In this document: positions 1 through 6,940 of the stretch, in pieces
Position numbering within the stretch: the stretch's first letter is position 1
Layout: the number at the start of each line of letters is the position of its first letter
DNA from: JACMJP01 sp046160675
Lineage (GTDB): Bacteria > Bacteroidota > Bacteroidia > Chitinophagales > BACL12
Length of the DNA stretch: 10,927 nucleotides
NCBI GenBank assembly: GCA_046160675.1
Contig: JBJXHH010000211.1
Span: 1 to 10,927 of the forward strand
Direction: 5' to 3'
Translations under genes and position numbers: made by a program
Notes under the pieces: model-generated
Database searches by the model: none
Told to the model about the DNA's origin: nothing
The model's input: the letters and a program-made list of their open reading frames with translations, nothing else

Positions 1-1089
1 ATGTGGAATAAATTTTTGTTTGATCTTGGTTTAGTGCCTAAAGATGAGCCGTATAAAAAATTGGTTAATCAGGGGATGATACAGGGAGTTGCTCCTAAAG
101 TGCGAAGTTTTAATATTGATAATCAAAATGTAAAACATCTATCATTTAATGATATAGATTTTAAGAATAATACTGTTACTATTGCAGGCCAGGTATACGA
201 TGGCGCAAATAAAACCTATATTACCCGTTTGCCTTTTTCAGCAACTGAATTTCATGGAAGTGAATTAAGGTTTTATAAAGATTTATTTTTCAATGAAAAT
301 GATACTTATAAAATTCTTTTTCCTGTAGCTTATAATGCAAATTTATTTGACTGGAAAATAGATGATGCAGGAAGAATATATATTGTTGTAGAATATGAAA
401 TCGAAAAAATGTCTAAATCAAAACACAACGTTGTAAACCCCGACGAAGTGATTAATGAATACGGCGCAGATTGTTTCCGCATGTATGAAATGTTTCTCGG
501 CCCTTTAGATGCCAGCAAACCCTGGGATACAAAAGGTATTACAGGTGTGCAGGGATTTTTGAGAAAACTCTGGCGTTTGTTTGTAGATGATGCTGGCAAA
601 TTGAAAGTTACTGATGACGCAGCTACTGTTGAAGAACTCAAACTCCTGCATAAAACAATTAAGAAAGTAGGGGAGGATATTGAAAAACTTTCTTTCAATA
701 CTGCTGTAAGCGCATATATGATCTGTGTGAATGAACTCACAGCAATGAAATGCAGCAAAAGGGAAATTCTTGGAAAGTTGCTTGTTACACTTGCTCCGTT
801 TGCGCCGTTCATCACAGAAGAACTCTGGGAGATGATGGGGGAAAAAGGAAGCATACATAAAGCTGCATGGCCGGAGGTGGAGGAAAAGTATCTAATTGAA
901 AATAATTTTACTTACCCGGTTTCAGTGAATGGAAAAACTAGAACAACAGTTGAATTGCCGCTTGATATGCCGAACGATGAGATAGAAAAAACTATTCTTG
1001 CCCTTGAATCTGTTTTGAAATGGACTGAAGGGAAACAGCCAAAAAAAGTCATCATTGTGAAGGGTAAGATTGTGAATGTTGTCGTTTAA
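1..1089 (+). CDS. leuS: leucyl-tRNA synthetase, C-terminal part (5' end outside window)
   Basis: This cytoplasmic enzyme attaches leucine to tRNA-Leu. Only the last 362 residues are present, so the first ATG is an internal Met codon and not the true start; complete bacterial LeuRS proteins run to roughly 800-950 residues. Visible parts in order are the end of the catalytic core (FLFDLGLV, then KLVNQGMIQG at 20-29), a divergent insert at about 30-130 in the place of the leucine-specific domain, the class I KMSKS signature at 136-140 followed by NVVNPDEV, and the tRNA-binding helical and C-terminal domains (MFLGPLDASKPWDT, FAPFITEELWEMMG). The gene ends at TAA 1087-1089. The insert is poorer in G+C (about 27% by hand count over 121-420) than the following 180 bases (about 43%). 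Family assignment is very secure; the origin of the insert is not known. Confidence 0.96.
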   Translation: MWNKFLFDLGLVPKDEPYKKLVNQGMIQGVAPKVRSFNIDNQNVKHLSFNDIDFKNNTVTIAGQVYDGANKTYITRLPFSATEFHGSELRFYKDLFFNENDTYKILFPVAYNANLFDWKIDDAGRIYIVVEYEIEKMSKSKHNVVNPDEVINEYGADCFRMYEMFLGPLDASKPWDTKGITGVQGFLRKLWRLFVDDAGKLKVTDDAATVEELKLLHKTIKKVGEDIEKLSFNTAVSAYMICVNELTAMKCSKREILGKLLVTLAPFAPFITEELWEMMGEKGSIHKAAWPEVEEKYLIENNFTYPVSVNGKTRTTVELPLDMPNDEIEKTILALESVLKWTEGKQPKKVIIVKGKIVNVVV

Positions 1090-1100
1090 AAATATAATTT

Positions 1101-1124
1101 CCTGGCGCCTTTGCGTCTTTGCGT
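1101..1124. repeat. tandem CTTTGCGT octamer repeat
   Basis: Two perfect copies of CTTTGCGT lie head to tail at 1109-1116 and 1117-1124. They are preceded by a degenerate copy at 1101-1108 (CCTGGCGC). Short G+C-containing repeats of this kind (CTTTGCG / CGCAAAG) recur between genes in some bacterial genomes, as I recall; whether this is a dispersed family here cannot be judged from one window. It lies just after the leuS stop and covers the upstream-most possible TTG start of the next gene, so it is probably not coding. Confidence 0.6.
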
Positions 1125-1136
1125 AATAGAAAGGTC

Positions 1137-2003
1137 TTGAGTTACAAACAACATATAAAACTTATAGAATGCCCACGGGATGCCATGCAGGGCATTCATG
1201 ATTTTATTCCCACAGATAAAAAGATTGCTTACATCAATCAACTCTTAAAAGCTGGTTTTGATACCCTGGACTTCGGAAGTTTTGTTTCGCCGAAAGTAAT
1301 ACCTCAGATGGCAGATACTTCTGAAGTGTTATCACATCTTGATCTTACCAACACAAAAACAAAACTGCTTGCAATTGTCGGTAATAAAAGAGGCGCAGAA
1401 GATGCATGCCTGCATCCGCAAATACAATATCTTGGTTTCCCGTTTTCTATTTCCGAAACATTTCAAATGCGCAATGTAAATTCTACAATAGCTGAATCTG
1501 TAGAAAGGGTGGAGGAGATAAAACATTTGTGTGACGATGCAGGAAAAGAACTTGTTGTGTACATTTCGATGGGTTTCGGAAATCCCTATGGTGATGCATG
1601 GAGTGCGGAAATTGCTGAACACTGGGTGGAAAAATTAGCGGAGATGAAGATCAACATAATTTCACTTGCTGATACCATTGGCATTGCAGATCCCGAAAGC
1701 ATTGCATATTTATTTTCGCATCTCATTCCAAAATTTCCGCATGTAGAATTCGGGGCGCATCTGCATACTACTCCCGACGCATGGCTAGAAAAGATTGATG
1801 CTGCATATAAAAACGGTTGTCGAAGGTTTGACGGCGCCATTAAAGGTTTTGGTGGTTGTCCGATGGCTGCTGATGATCTTACCGGGAATATGGCTACTGA
1901 AAATATCATTCAGTATTTCAACCATGAAAAAGTTGAGCTTGGCATCAATAGAAAAGATTTCAGGGAAAGTGTAAGAAAAGCTTTGGTGACGTTTCCCGTT
2001 TGA
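1137..2003 (+). CDS. hydroxymethylglutaryl-CoA lyase family protein
   Basis: This is a DRE-TIM metallolyase predicted to split 3-hydroxy-3-methylglutaryl-CoA into acetoacetate and acetyl-CoA, the last step of leucine breakdown. Seen near the N-terminus is ECPRDAMQG, a variant of the family's EVGPRDGLQ motif that keeps the catalytic Arg-Asp pair. Later come FGSFVSPKVIPQMAD, SLADTIGIADP, the metal-binding His pair in GAHLH, and the active-site Cys in GGCP followed by TGN. The length, 288 residues from TTG 1137, suits the family. There is no ATG before the ECPRD motif. The frame is open from 1098 and offers TTG at 1119 or 1137; I prefer 1137 because 1119 lies inside the CTTTGCGT repeat. The next gene converges after 2 bp. 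Related DRE-TIM aldolases or lyases cannot be fully excluded. Confidence 0.8.
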   Translation: MSYKQHIKLIECPRDAMQGIHDFIPTDKKIAYINQLLKAGFDTLDFGSFVSPKVIPQMADTSEVLSHLDLTNTKTKLLAIVGNKRGAEDACLHPQIQYLGFPFSISETFQMRNVNSTIAESVERVEEIKHLCDDAGKELVVYISMGFGNPYGDAWSAEIAEHWVEKLAEMKINIISLADTIGIADPESIAYLFSHLIPKFPHVEFGAHLHTTPDAWLEKIDAAYKNGCRRFDGAIKGFGGCPMAADDLTGNMATENIIQYFNHEKVELGINRKDFRESVRKALVTFPV

Positions 2004-2005
2004 TA

Positions 2006-2437
2006 CTAAAGCCAGGAAAAATTTTCAGTTTTCGGCATCTTTTCAAAAGCCGGATATAGACCCTCAGGTAGGAATGCAAGCTTTCTTTTTTTAGTATCTA
2101 TCCATGCTCCATCAATAAAAATTTGTGCCGCAAGAGAATTTTCTCTGATATATAAATTGTGTTGCATACTCCATCGGGAAAAATCCTTTTTTGATTTTGA
2201 AAGCTGGATATCAATAGTTAATGTATCACCAAAACGGATCTCTTTTTTAAATAAACATTCTTCCCTGAATAGAATGGGACCGAAACCATTTTCTCTCATC
2301 ACCTCCATGGTAATACCATGATCTATAAAATAACTGATTCGCACAGCTGCGCCAAACTCATAATACTTTGAATGTACAACATGATTGTTCGGGTCAATAT
2401 CCGCCCACCGTATTTCATAACTTTTAAAGTATCCCAT
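2006..2437 (-). CDS. acyl-CoA thioesterase, 4HBT/YbgC-like hotdog protein
   Basis: This 143-residue single-domain protein is predicted to be a cytoplasmic thioesterase that hydrolyses acyl-CoA (or similar) thioesters. The N-terminal motif RWADIDPNNHVVHSKYYEF (residues 10-28) matches the 4-hydroxybenzoyl-CoA thioesterase family pattern of Asp, then His/Val, then Tyr; D15 aligns with the catalytic Asp of YbgC-type enzymes. The rest fits the hotdog strands, including FKKEIRFGDTLTIDI and AAQIFIDGAWID. The start is ATG 2437-2435 and the stop TAG 2008-2006. It lies 32 bp downstream of the transpeptidase ORF on the same strand, so both may share a transcript, and it converges on the lyase with a 2-bp gap. 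The substrate cannot be told from the sequence. Confidence 0.85.
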   Translation of the reverse strand: MGYFKSYEIRWADIDPNNHVVHSKYYEFGAAVRISYFIDHGITMEVMRENGFGPILFREECLFKKEIRFGDTLTIDIQLSKSKKDFSRWSMQHNLYIRENSLAAQIFIDGAWIDTKKRKLAFLPEGLYPAFEKMPKTENFSWL

Positions 2438-2469
2438 GCTTCAAAAGTAAAACGAATTTTGTTTGGTTG

Positions 2470-2991
2470 TCAGTTAAAAATCCAAAGCAACATACTCTTT
2501 TCACTTTTCTGTAAGCGCTCATCAAGCCTACTCATAAAAGCATTACTAACTGCTGGGCAGCCCCAGCTTTCTGCAGAACCTTTTGGATAAATTTCTTCAT
2601 CAGTAATTGCTTCCCAACTATGGAGCACGATAGAACGTTCCAATGCTTTATCATTTGTATCCTCCAGCCCGTGAATCAGATAGTTCACTTTTATACCCCA
2701 ACTGCTGACGCCTCGTTTTCCTACTTTATATTTTCCTAAGCTGGAACAATGACTGTCAGGTACATTGCTGAATTGCACATTTTCTTTTGTTTTGTCACCC
2801 GCCCAGAGATTATCGCAACAACCATGACTAACTAAACCAGAGTCAACTGCATGATTTTTCGCAAAATCCCAGACATAGAACCTATATAAACCCGAATGTT
2901 TTTGCATGTTAATGAGCAGGCAATAGTCTGTATTATACTTTTTTTCCGAACAAAATGTTTTTGCTTCTTCCGACTTTGAAACTAAACGCAA
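2470..2991 (-). CDS. murein L,D-transpeptidase catalytic domain (YkuD_2-type), separated from its export signal
   Basis: The open part encodes a YkuD_2-type L,D-transpeptidase domain, a family thought to act on peptidoglycan outside the cytoplasm. The 173 residues counted from TTG 2991 include HGCCDNLWAGD, VQFSNVPDSHCSSLGKYKVG, the conserved His in IVLHSW (H124) and the catalytic Cys in SAESWGCPAVSN (C145). The domain therefore looks intact to its end. The TTG start is only the first possible start after an in-frame TAA at 3030-3028; there is no ATG near the N-terminus. Reading upstream in the same frame through that stop joins it to a signal-peptide leader starting at ATG 3123, giving a 217-residue protein if the stop were a sense codon. 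As it stands the domain would lack an export signal, so the gene is probably broken or the base call is wrong. Confidence 0.75.
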   Translation of the reverse strand: MRLVSKSEEAKTFCSEKKYNTDYCLLINMQKHSGLYRFYVWDFAKNHAVDSGLVSHGCCDNLWAGDKTKENVQFSNVPDSHCSSLGKYKVGKRGVSSWGIKVNYLIHGLEDTNDKALERSIVLHSWEAITDEEIYPKGSAESWGCPAVSNAFMSRLDERLQKSEKSMLLWIFN

Positions 2992-3027
2992 ATATTGAAC
3001 ACTGTTAATGGAATCCAGGTTTAACTT

Positions 3028-3123
3028 TTAATTTTTTGATATTGTATTAGCGGAATTTTTCGTGCAGGTAATTGAGGTAGCAAATGAAAAACCTAAAAGA
3101 AAAATATGAATGAGTTTAAGCAT
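3028..3123 (-). pseudogene. signal-peptide leader of the L,D-transpeptidase gene, ended by in-frame TAA
   Basis: ATG 3123-3121 opens a 31-codon frame beginning MLKLIHIFLLGFSFA, a typical export leader with an early Lys and a hydrophobic core. A Cys at residue 20 sits after Ser-Ile-Thr, a weak lipobox, so either a lipoprotein or an ordinary secreted protein is possible. Codon 32 is TAA (3030-3028). The same frame continues without further stops for 12 codons to TTG 2991 and on through the whole transpeptidase domain. No frameshift is needed to join them; one base change at the TAA (to CAA, GAA or AAA, for example) would restore the gene. The leader with a family-appropriate position and frame argues that it was once the true 5' end. 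Confidence 0.7.
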
Positions 3124-3178
3124 TGAACTGAATTAAGTAACAACAAACGTTGATTCAATAAAACTTATTTTAATTGTA

Positions 3179-3197
3179 AATTGATTAAAAATCAATT
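3179..3197. promoter_or_regulatory. 8-bp-arm inverted repeat, possible operator
   Basis: AATTGATT (3179-3186) and AATCAATT (3190-3197) form a perfect inverted repeat around AAA. It lies between the divergent transpeptidase and Lrp genes, in a 186-bp region with only about 20% G+C. Lrp/AsnC proteins bind A+T-rich imperfect palindromes, so this is a reasonable candidate operator for the regulator encoded 113 bp downstream. In such A+T-rich DNA chance remains possible. Confidence 0.35.
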
Positions 3198-3256
3198 ATA
3201 ATGCAATGCATAATTTTTATAAAACAGACTGAATATTAAATTTTTTTTATTGAAAA

Positions 3257-3288
3257 TTTTGTTTTTCTGCAAATTCTGCTAAAATTTA
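3257..3288 (+). promoter_or_regulatory. weak Bacteroidota-type promoter candidate for the Lrp-SusCD operon
   Basis: TTTTG at 3257-3261 resembles the -33 TTTG element. TAAAATTTA at 3280-3288 resembles the -7 TAnnTTTG element with one extra base and no final G. The spacing is about right, and transcription would begin shortly before ATG 3310. This is only a motif match, not a firm call. The rest of 3124-3309 shows A/T runs, a doubled ATGCA at 3201-3210 and the inverted repeat, but no gene. Confidence 0.25.
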
Positions 3289-3309
3289 CGCCAAACTTGA
3301 CCTAAGCCT

Positions 3310-3804
3310 ATGCTGCAACTCGACGATCTCGACTATCAGATACTTGAACAATTGATAATAGACGGGCGCAAATCCTTCACTGAAATTGCTGATGAACTCA
3401 AAGTATCAGTTGGCACTATCCGCAACCGATACAATGTTTTTATTGAAAATGATATCCTAAGAATTATCGGCAGGGTAAACCCCGAAAAGATTGGGTTTAA
3501 TGTATATGCACAGATTTTAATAAAAGTTCGCCCGGTTGATAAAGTTGCAGCAGTTGCTAATGCCATCGGATCACTTCCTGAAGTGAGTTTCCTGGCAATG
3601 ACCACGGGTGCTTTTGATCTTGAAGTAAATGTTATGTGTCGGGATAATGAACATCTTGTGCAACTTATGACAAATCATGTTACCAAAATGGATGGCATTT
3701 ATGAAAGCGCTACTAATATTTATTTCAAAGTGTATAAATATGCACAACCCGAACTTCATCTTTTAAAAAAATTAACAGACAAAACTTCTAAACCTAACCA
3801 ATAA
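3310..3804 (+). CDS. Lrp/AsnC family transcriptional regulator
   Basis: This 164-residue DNA-binding regulator has the usual two parts. The first is an N-terminal winged helix-turn-helix (about residues 5-52: LDDLDYQILEQL, then FTEIADELKVSVGTIRNR). The second is a C-terminal RAM/AsnC ligand-binding domain (about 64-142), with VSFLAMTTGAFDLEVNVMC matching the family's core strand-turn-strand. Family members normally form dimers or octamers and respond to amino acids or related metabolites. ATG 3310 is the only sensible start because an in-frame TGA lies at 3298-3300. It is the first gene of a tight run, 10 bp before the SusC gene, so it probably controls that run and itself. A GABA-type or amino-acid effector is inferred from the downstream enzymes and not shown by the protein. 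Confidence 0.93.
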   Translation: MLQLDDLDYQILEQLIIDGRKSFTEIADELKVSVGTIRNRYNVFIENDILRIIGRVNPEKIGFNVYAQILIKVRPVDKVAAVANAIGSLPEVSFLAMTTGAFDLEVNVMCRDNEHLVQLMTNHVTKMDGIYESATNIYFKVYKYAQPELHLLKKLTDKTSKPNQ

Positions 3805-3814
3805 ATCAACTGCT

Positions 3815-6800
3815 ATGCAAAAAAAGATGCACCGATGTATTTTTCTCTTCATGATGGCAAGTATGTTTTCTTCTTATCTCTCAGCACAAACAACAGTCAC
3901 CGGGAATGTAACCGATGAAAACGGAGAATTGATCATTGGCGCTGTTGTAAGAGTAGAGGGCGATGAAACTTCTGGCACAGTAACAGACATTGATGGAAAT
4001 TATATGCTCGTATGTTCAAAAAACGAAGGAGTTTTGATTTTTTCTTTCGTCGGTTATGAAACTCAGCGCATGAATTTTTCCTCCTCTAACAATAAGATAA
4101 ATGTAGTGATGCGTTCAAGTACTGAGCTGGCTGATGTTATCGTAATAGGTTACGGAACGCAAAAGAAAAGCGACATTACCGGCAGTATTTCATCAGCAAA
4201 AAATGAAAGTTTTAAAGATCAGCCTATCAGCAATCTTGCGGGAAGCATACAAGGAAAAGTTTCAGGCATAAACGTTACAAATCCCTCAGGGACGCCGGGT
4301 GCGGGTCTTCTTGTGAGTGTAAGAGGGCAAAACAATCCGTTGTACGTTGTTGATGGAATTCCATTATTGAGTGAAAGTAATTCAGGCATCAACACAAGTT
4401 TTGATACACAGGGAAATTCTGTGGGCGACGGACAGAATATTTCTTCTATCAATGATATCAACCCTGATGATATTGAAAGTATAGAAATTTTAAAGGATGC
4501 TTCGGCTACTTCCATCTATGGCGCAAGAGCGGCGAATGGAGTAATTCTTATCACAACTAAAAGGGGCGCAGCCGGAATAACAAAATTCAGCTTGAATTAT
4601 TACACAGGCTTTCAGCAGGTGGCGAATAATATTGAATTTTTAAGCAGCGAAGAGATGGTGGCCCTAATAGAAGAGGCGAGGGCAAATGATCTTGCAGCTT
4701 ATGAGGCTGATCCCACAATTTTTGGAGATGACTTTGATCCTGCATTGTTGACCAATGCCCTGCCCGCTGATTATTGGAATACAGGAGTGAACACAAACTG
4801 GATGGATGAGATTTTCAGGACAGCACCCATAAATAATGTCGAATTTTCTGCAAGTGGTGGAAGTGATAAAACAAAATTTTATATCGGTACAAGTTATTTC
4901 GACCAGGAGGGAATTGTCATTGAATCATTTTACAAACGGTTTAATACAAGATTGAATTTAGATCACACAGTCAGTGACAAACTTACAATCGGCATGAACC
5001 TGTCACCTACTTATTCAAGAAACAGGAGGAGTTTTAATGATAATACGTACACGGGAATTGTTACAAATGCCATTGGTTCTTCCCCTCTGATGCCAGTATA
5101 TAATGAAGATGGAACTTATGCTGTGTTTGAGAATTACCAGGTAAGTTGGCTAAGTGATAACCCGGTAAAAAGCGCCAAAGAAATTATCGCCTACACAACT
5201 AGCTATCGTTTGCTGGGAAGTGTTTTTGCTGAATACAAAATACGCCCTGAATTAAAATTTAGGACAACATGGAGTACAGATTTTACCTATTTAACTGATG
5301 ATGTTTTCTTTTCACCTCTCACAACAGATGCTCAACCCGTTGGTGGAAAGGCAACGAACGGAAGTTTTCAGCAAACAGTTTGGTTGGGTGAAAACATACT
5401 TACCTATGATAAACAGATCAATGAAAATAACATCCTGAATTTAGTTGGCGGGTTTACCTTACAGGAATCGCAATCAAAATATTTGAGCGTTAGTGGGCAG
5501 GGATTTCCCATCGGCAGCGGCTTGCAAACATCAAGTGCTGCAGCCACTATTACGGGTGGAACAAGTGCCGGAAGCAGTTGGGCACTGGCTTCATTCCTTG
5601 GCAGGGCCAATTACAATTTGATGGACAAATATTTATTTTCAGTAAGCGCAAGGGCTGATGGCTCATCAAGGTTTTCTCCTTCCAATCAATTTGGTTTTTT
5701 TCCTGCGGGAAGCATTGGGTGGAGAATTACACAAGAGGATTTTTTTCCAGAAAATGAATTTCTCACAGATTTAAAACTCCGATTGAGTTATGGAATTACA
5801 GGCGATCAGGAGATCGGAGATTTTCAATACATTTCATTTTATGAACCCGTAACTTATAACGGGCAAGCCGGTTTGGCGCCAAGAAACCTTGCAGATGAAA
5901 ATTTAAAATGGCAGACAAACACCATGTTCAACATTGGGTTTGATTATGAATTCTATAAAGGAAAATTTTCGGGCTCATTTGAATATTACAACGGGCATAA
6001 AACTGATCTGCTGAGTGAAGATATTATTCCCGGCGTTACAGGTTTTGGAACTATTACAAGAAACTATGGTGATGTTTTAAATTCAGGAATTGAGTTTTAT
6101 ATGGATTACCTTGCAGTTGACAGGGATGATTTCAGCTGGAACATCGGCTTTAATATTTCTTACCTGAATAATGAGATCATTGACCTGAGTACAGATTCAG
6201 TTTTGATATCTGCTTATAGTGATCTTTCTTCAACACATATTCTTGCTGAAGGGCAACCGCTTGGAAGTTTCTGGGGAGTTTTATTTACAGGTGTTGATCC
6301 TGAAACAGGCGACCCGATTTATGAAGACTTGAACGGAGATGGAATTATAGATGATGATGATGCACAGATTATCGGGCAGGCATTACCTGATTTTTTTGGC
6401 GGATTGAATACTAACTTGAATTGTAAGAATTGGGATTTTGCAGTTTCTACTTCATTTAGTGTTGGGAATGAAATTTATAATTTGATAAGAGGAACTTATC
6501 AAACAGGCGGATGGAGTGATGAAGGCTGGGATGAAGCGTATATTTTATACCAGGTTTATGCAAACAATGCAACAGTGATTGATGATCGCTGGCAGCAACC
6601 GGGCGATAATACTGATATCCCAAGGGCATCTCTCATGAATTTGAATTTTTACAATGTATCATCTCAGGCTGTTGAAGATGCAAGCTATTTTCGTGTCAGA
6701 ACCATCAATGCAGGCTATACGATAACGCCCAAAAAAGAAAGAGGATATGAAAATGTGAGGGTGTATGCGCAGGTTCAGAATGCTTTCACTTTCACAAAAT

Positions 6801-6922
6801 ACATCGGCTTTGATCCTGAAGTAAGTTCAAACGGAGGCGATAACCCGATAACGGCAGGAGTTGATTATGCAGCATATCCTTCTGCGAGAACATTCACAGC
6901 CGGATTTAATTTTAAATTTTAA
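3815..6922 (+). CDS. SusC/RagA-family TonB-linked outer-membrane transporter
   Basis: This 1035-residue protein is predicted to form the outer-membrane barrel of a SusCD importer powered through TonB. A signal peptide (about 1-24, cut near LSAQ) is followed directly by a carboxypeptidase-regulatory-like domain (about 26-100), then the SusC signature ADVIVIGYGTQKKSDITGS (106-124), the plug (about 125-251, with LYVVDGIPL and ESIEILKDASATSIYGARAA) and a long barrel ending FTAGFNFKF, with a terminal Phe. No STN signalling domain precedes the plug, so it does not look like a sigma/anti-sigma-linked transducer. A Ca-binding-like loop, DLNGDGIIDDDD (nt 6326-6361), is common in this family. Its partner SusD starts 18 bp downstream. 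The substrate cannot be read from the sequence; the context suggests a nitrogen compound instead of a glycan. Confidence 0.96.
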   Translation: MQKKMHRCIFLFMMASMFSSYLSAQTTVTGNVTDENGELIIGAVVRVEGDETSGTVTDIDGNYMLVCSKNEGVLIFSFVGYETQRMNFSSSNNKINVVMRSSTELADVIVIGYGTQKKSDITGSISSAKNESFKDQPISNLAGSIQGKVSGINVTNPSGTPGAGLLVSVRGQNNPLYVVDGIPLLSESNSGINTSFDTQGNSVGDGQNISSINDINPDDIESIEILKDASATSIYGARAANGVILITTKRGAAGITKFSLNYYTGFQQVANNIEFLSSEEMVALIEEARANDLAAYEADPTIFGDDFDPALLTNALPADYWNTGVNTNWMDEIFRTAPINNVEFSASGGSDKTKFYIGTSYFDQEGIVIESFYKRFNTRLNLDHTVSDKLTIGMNLSPTYSRNRRSFNDNTYTGIVTNAIGSSPLMPVYNEDGTYAVFENYQVSWLSDNPVKSAKEIIAYTTSYRLLGSVFAEYKIRPELKFRTTWSTDFTYLTDDVFFSPLTTDAQPVGGKATNGSFQQTVWLGENILTYDKQINENNILNLVGGFTLQESQSKYLSVSGQGFPIGSGLQTSSAAATITGGTSAGSSWALASFLGRANYNLMDKYLFSVSARADGSSRFSPSNQFGFFPAGSIGWRITQEDFFPENEFLTDLKLRLSYGITGDQEIGDFQYISFYEPVTYNGQAGLAPRNLADENLKWQTNTMFNIGFDYEFYKGKFSGSFEYYNGHKTDLLSEDIIPGVTGFGTITRNYGDVLNSGIEFYMDYLAVDRDDFSWNIGFNISYLNNEIIDLSTDSVLISAYSDLSSTHILAEGQPLGSFWGVLFTGVDPETGDPIYEDLNGDGIIDDDDAQIIGQALPDFFGGLNTNLNCKNWDFAVSTSFSVGNEIYNLIRGTYQTGGWSDEGWDEAYILYQVYANNATVIDDRWQQPGDNTDIPRASLMNLNFYNVSSQAVEDASYFRVRTINAGYTITPKKERGYENVRVYAQVQNAFTFTKYIGFDPEVSSNGGDNPITAGVDYAAYPSARTFTAGFNFKF

Positions 6923-6940
6923 ACTCATAAAAATATTTGT

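Noticed and set aside
330..858. Long antisense reading frames opposite leuS and similar ones opposite other genes
   Set aside because: They overlap strongly supported genes, show no recognisable motifs and are rich in Ser/Cys/Phe as expected for antisense shadows.
1119..1136. TTG 1119 as start of the HMG-CoA lyase
   Set aside because: It falls inside the CTTTGCGT tandem repeat and adds six residues (MRNRKV) with no family match; TTG 1137 lies outside the repeat.
2015..2040. GAAAAATTTTC hairpin as a terminator between the convergent genes
   Set aside because: The arms are five A/T-rich pairs with a one-base centre and lie within the thioesterase coding end; there is no G+C-rich stem, so a terminator cannot be supported.
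3028..3030. TAA as a reassigned or recoded sense codon
   Set aside because: TAA ends leuS, the Lrp gene and the SusC gene in this same window, and no recoding signal is apparent. A mutation or base error is simpler.
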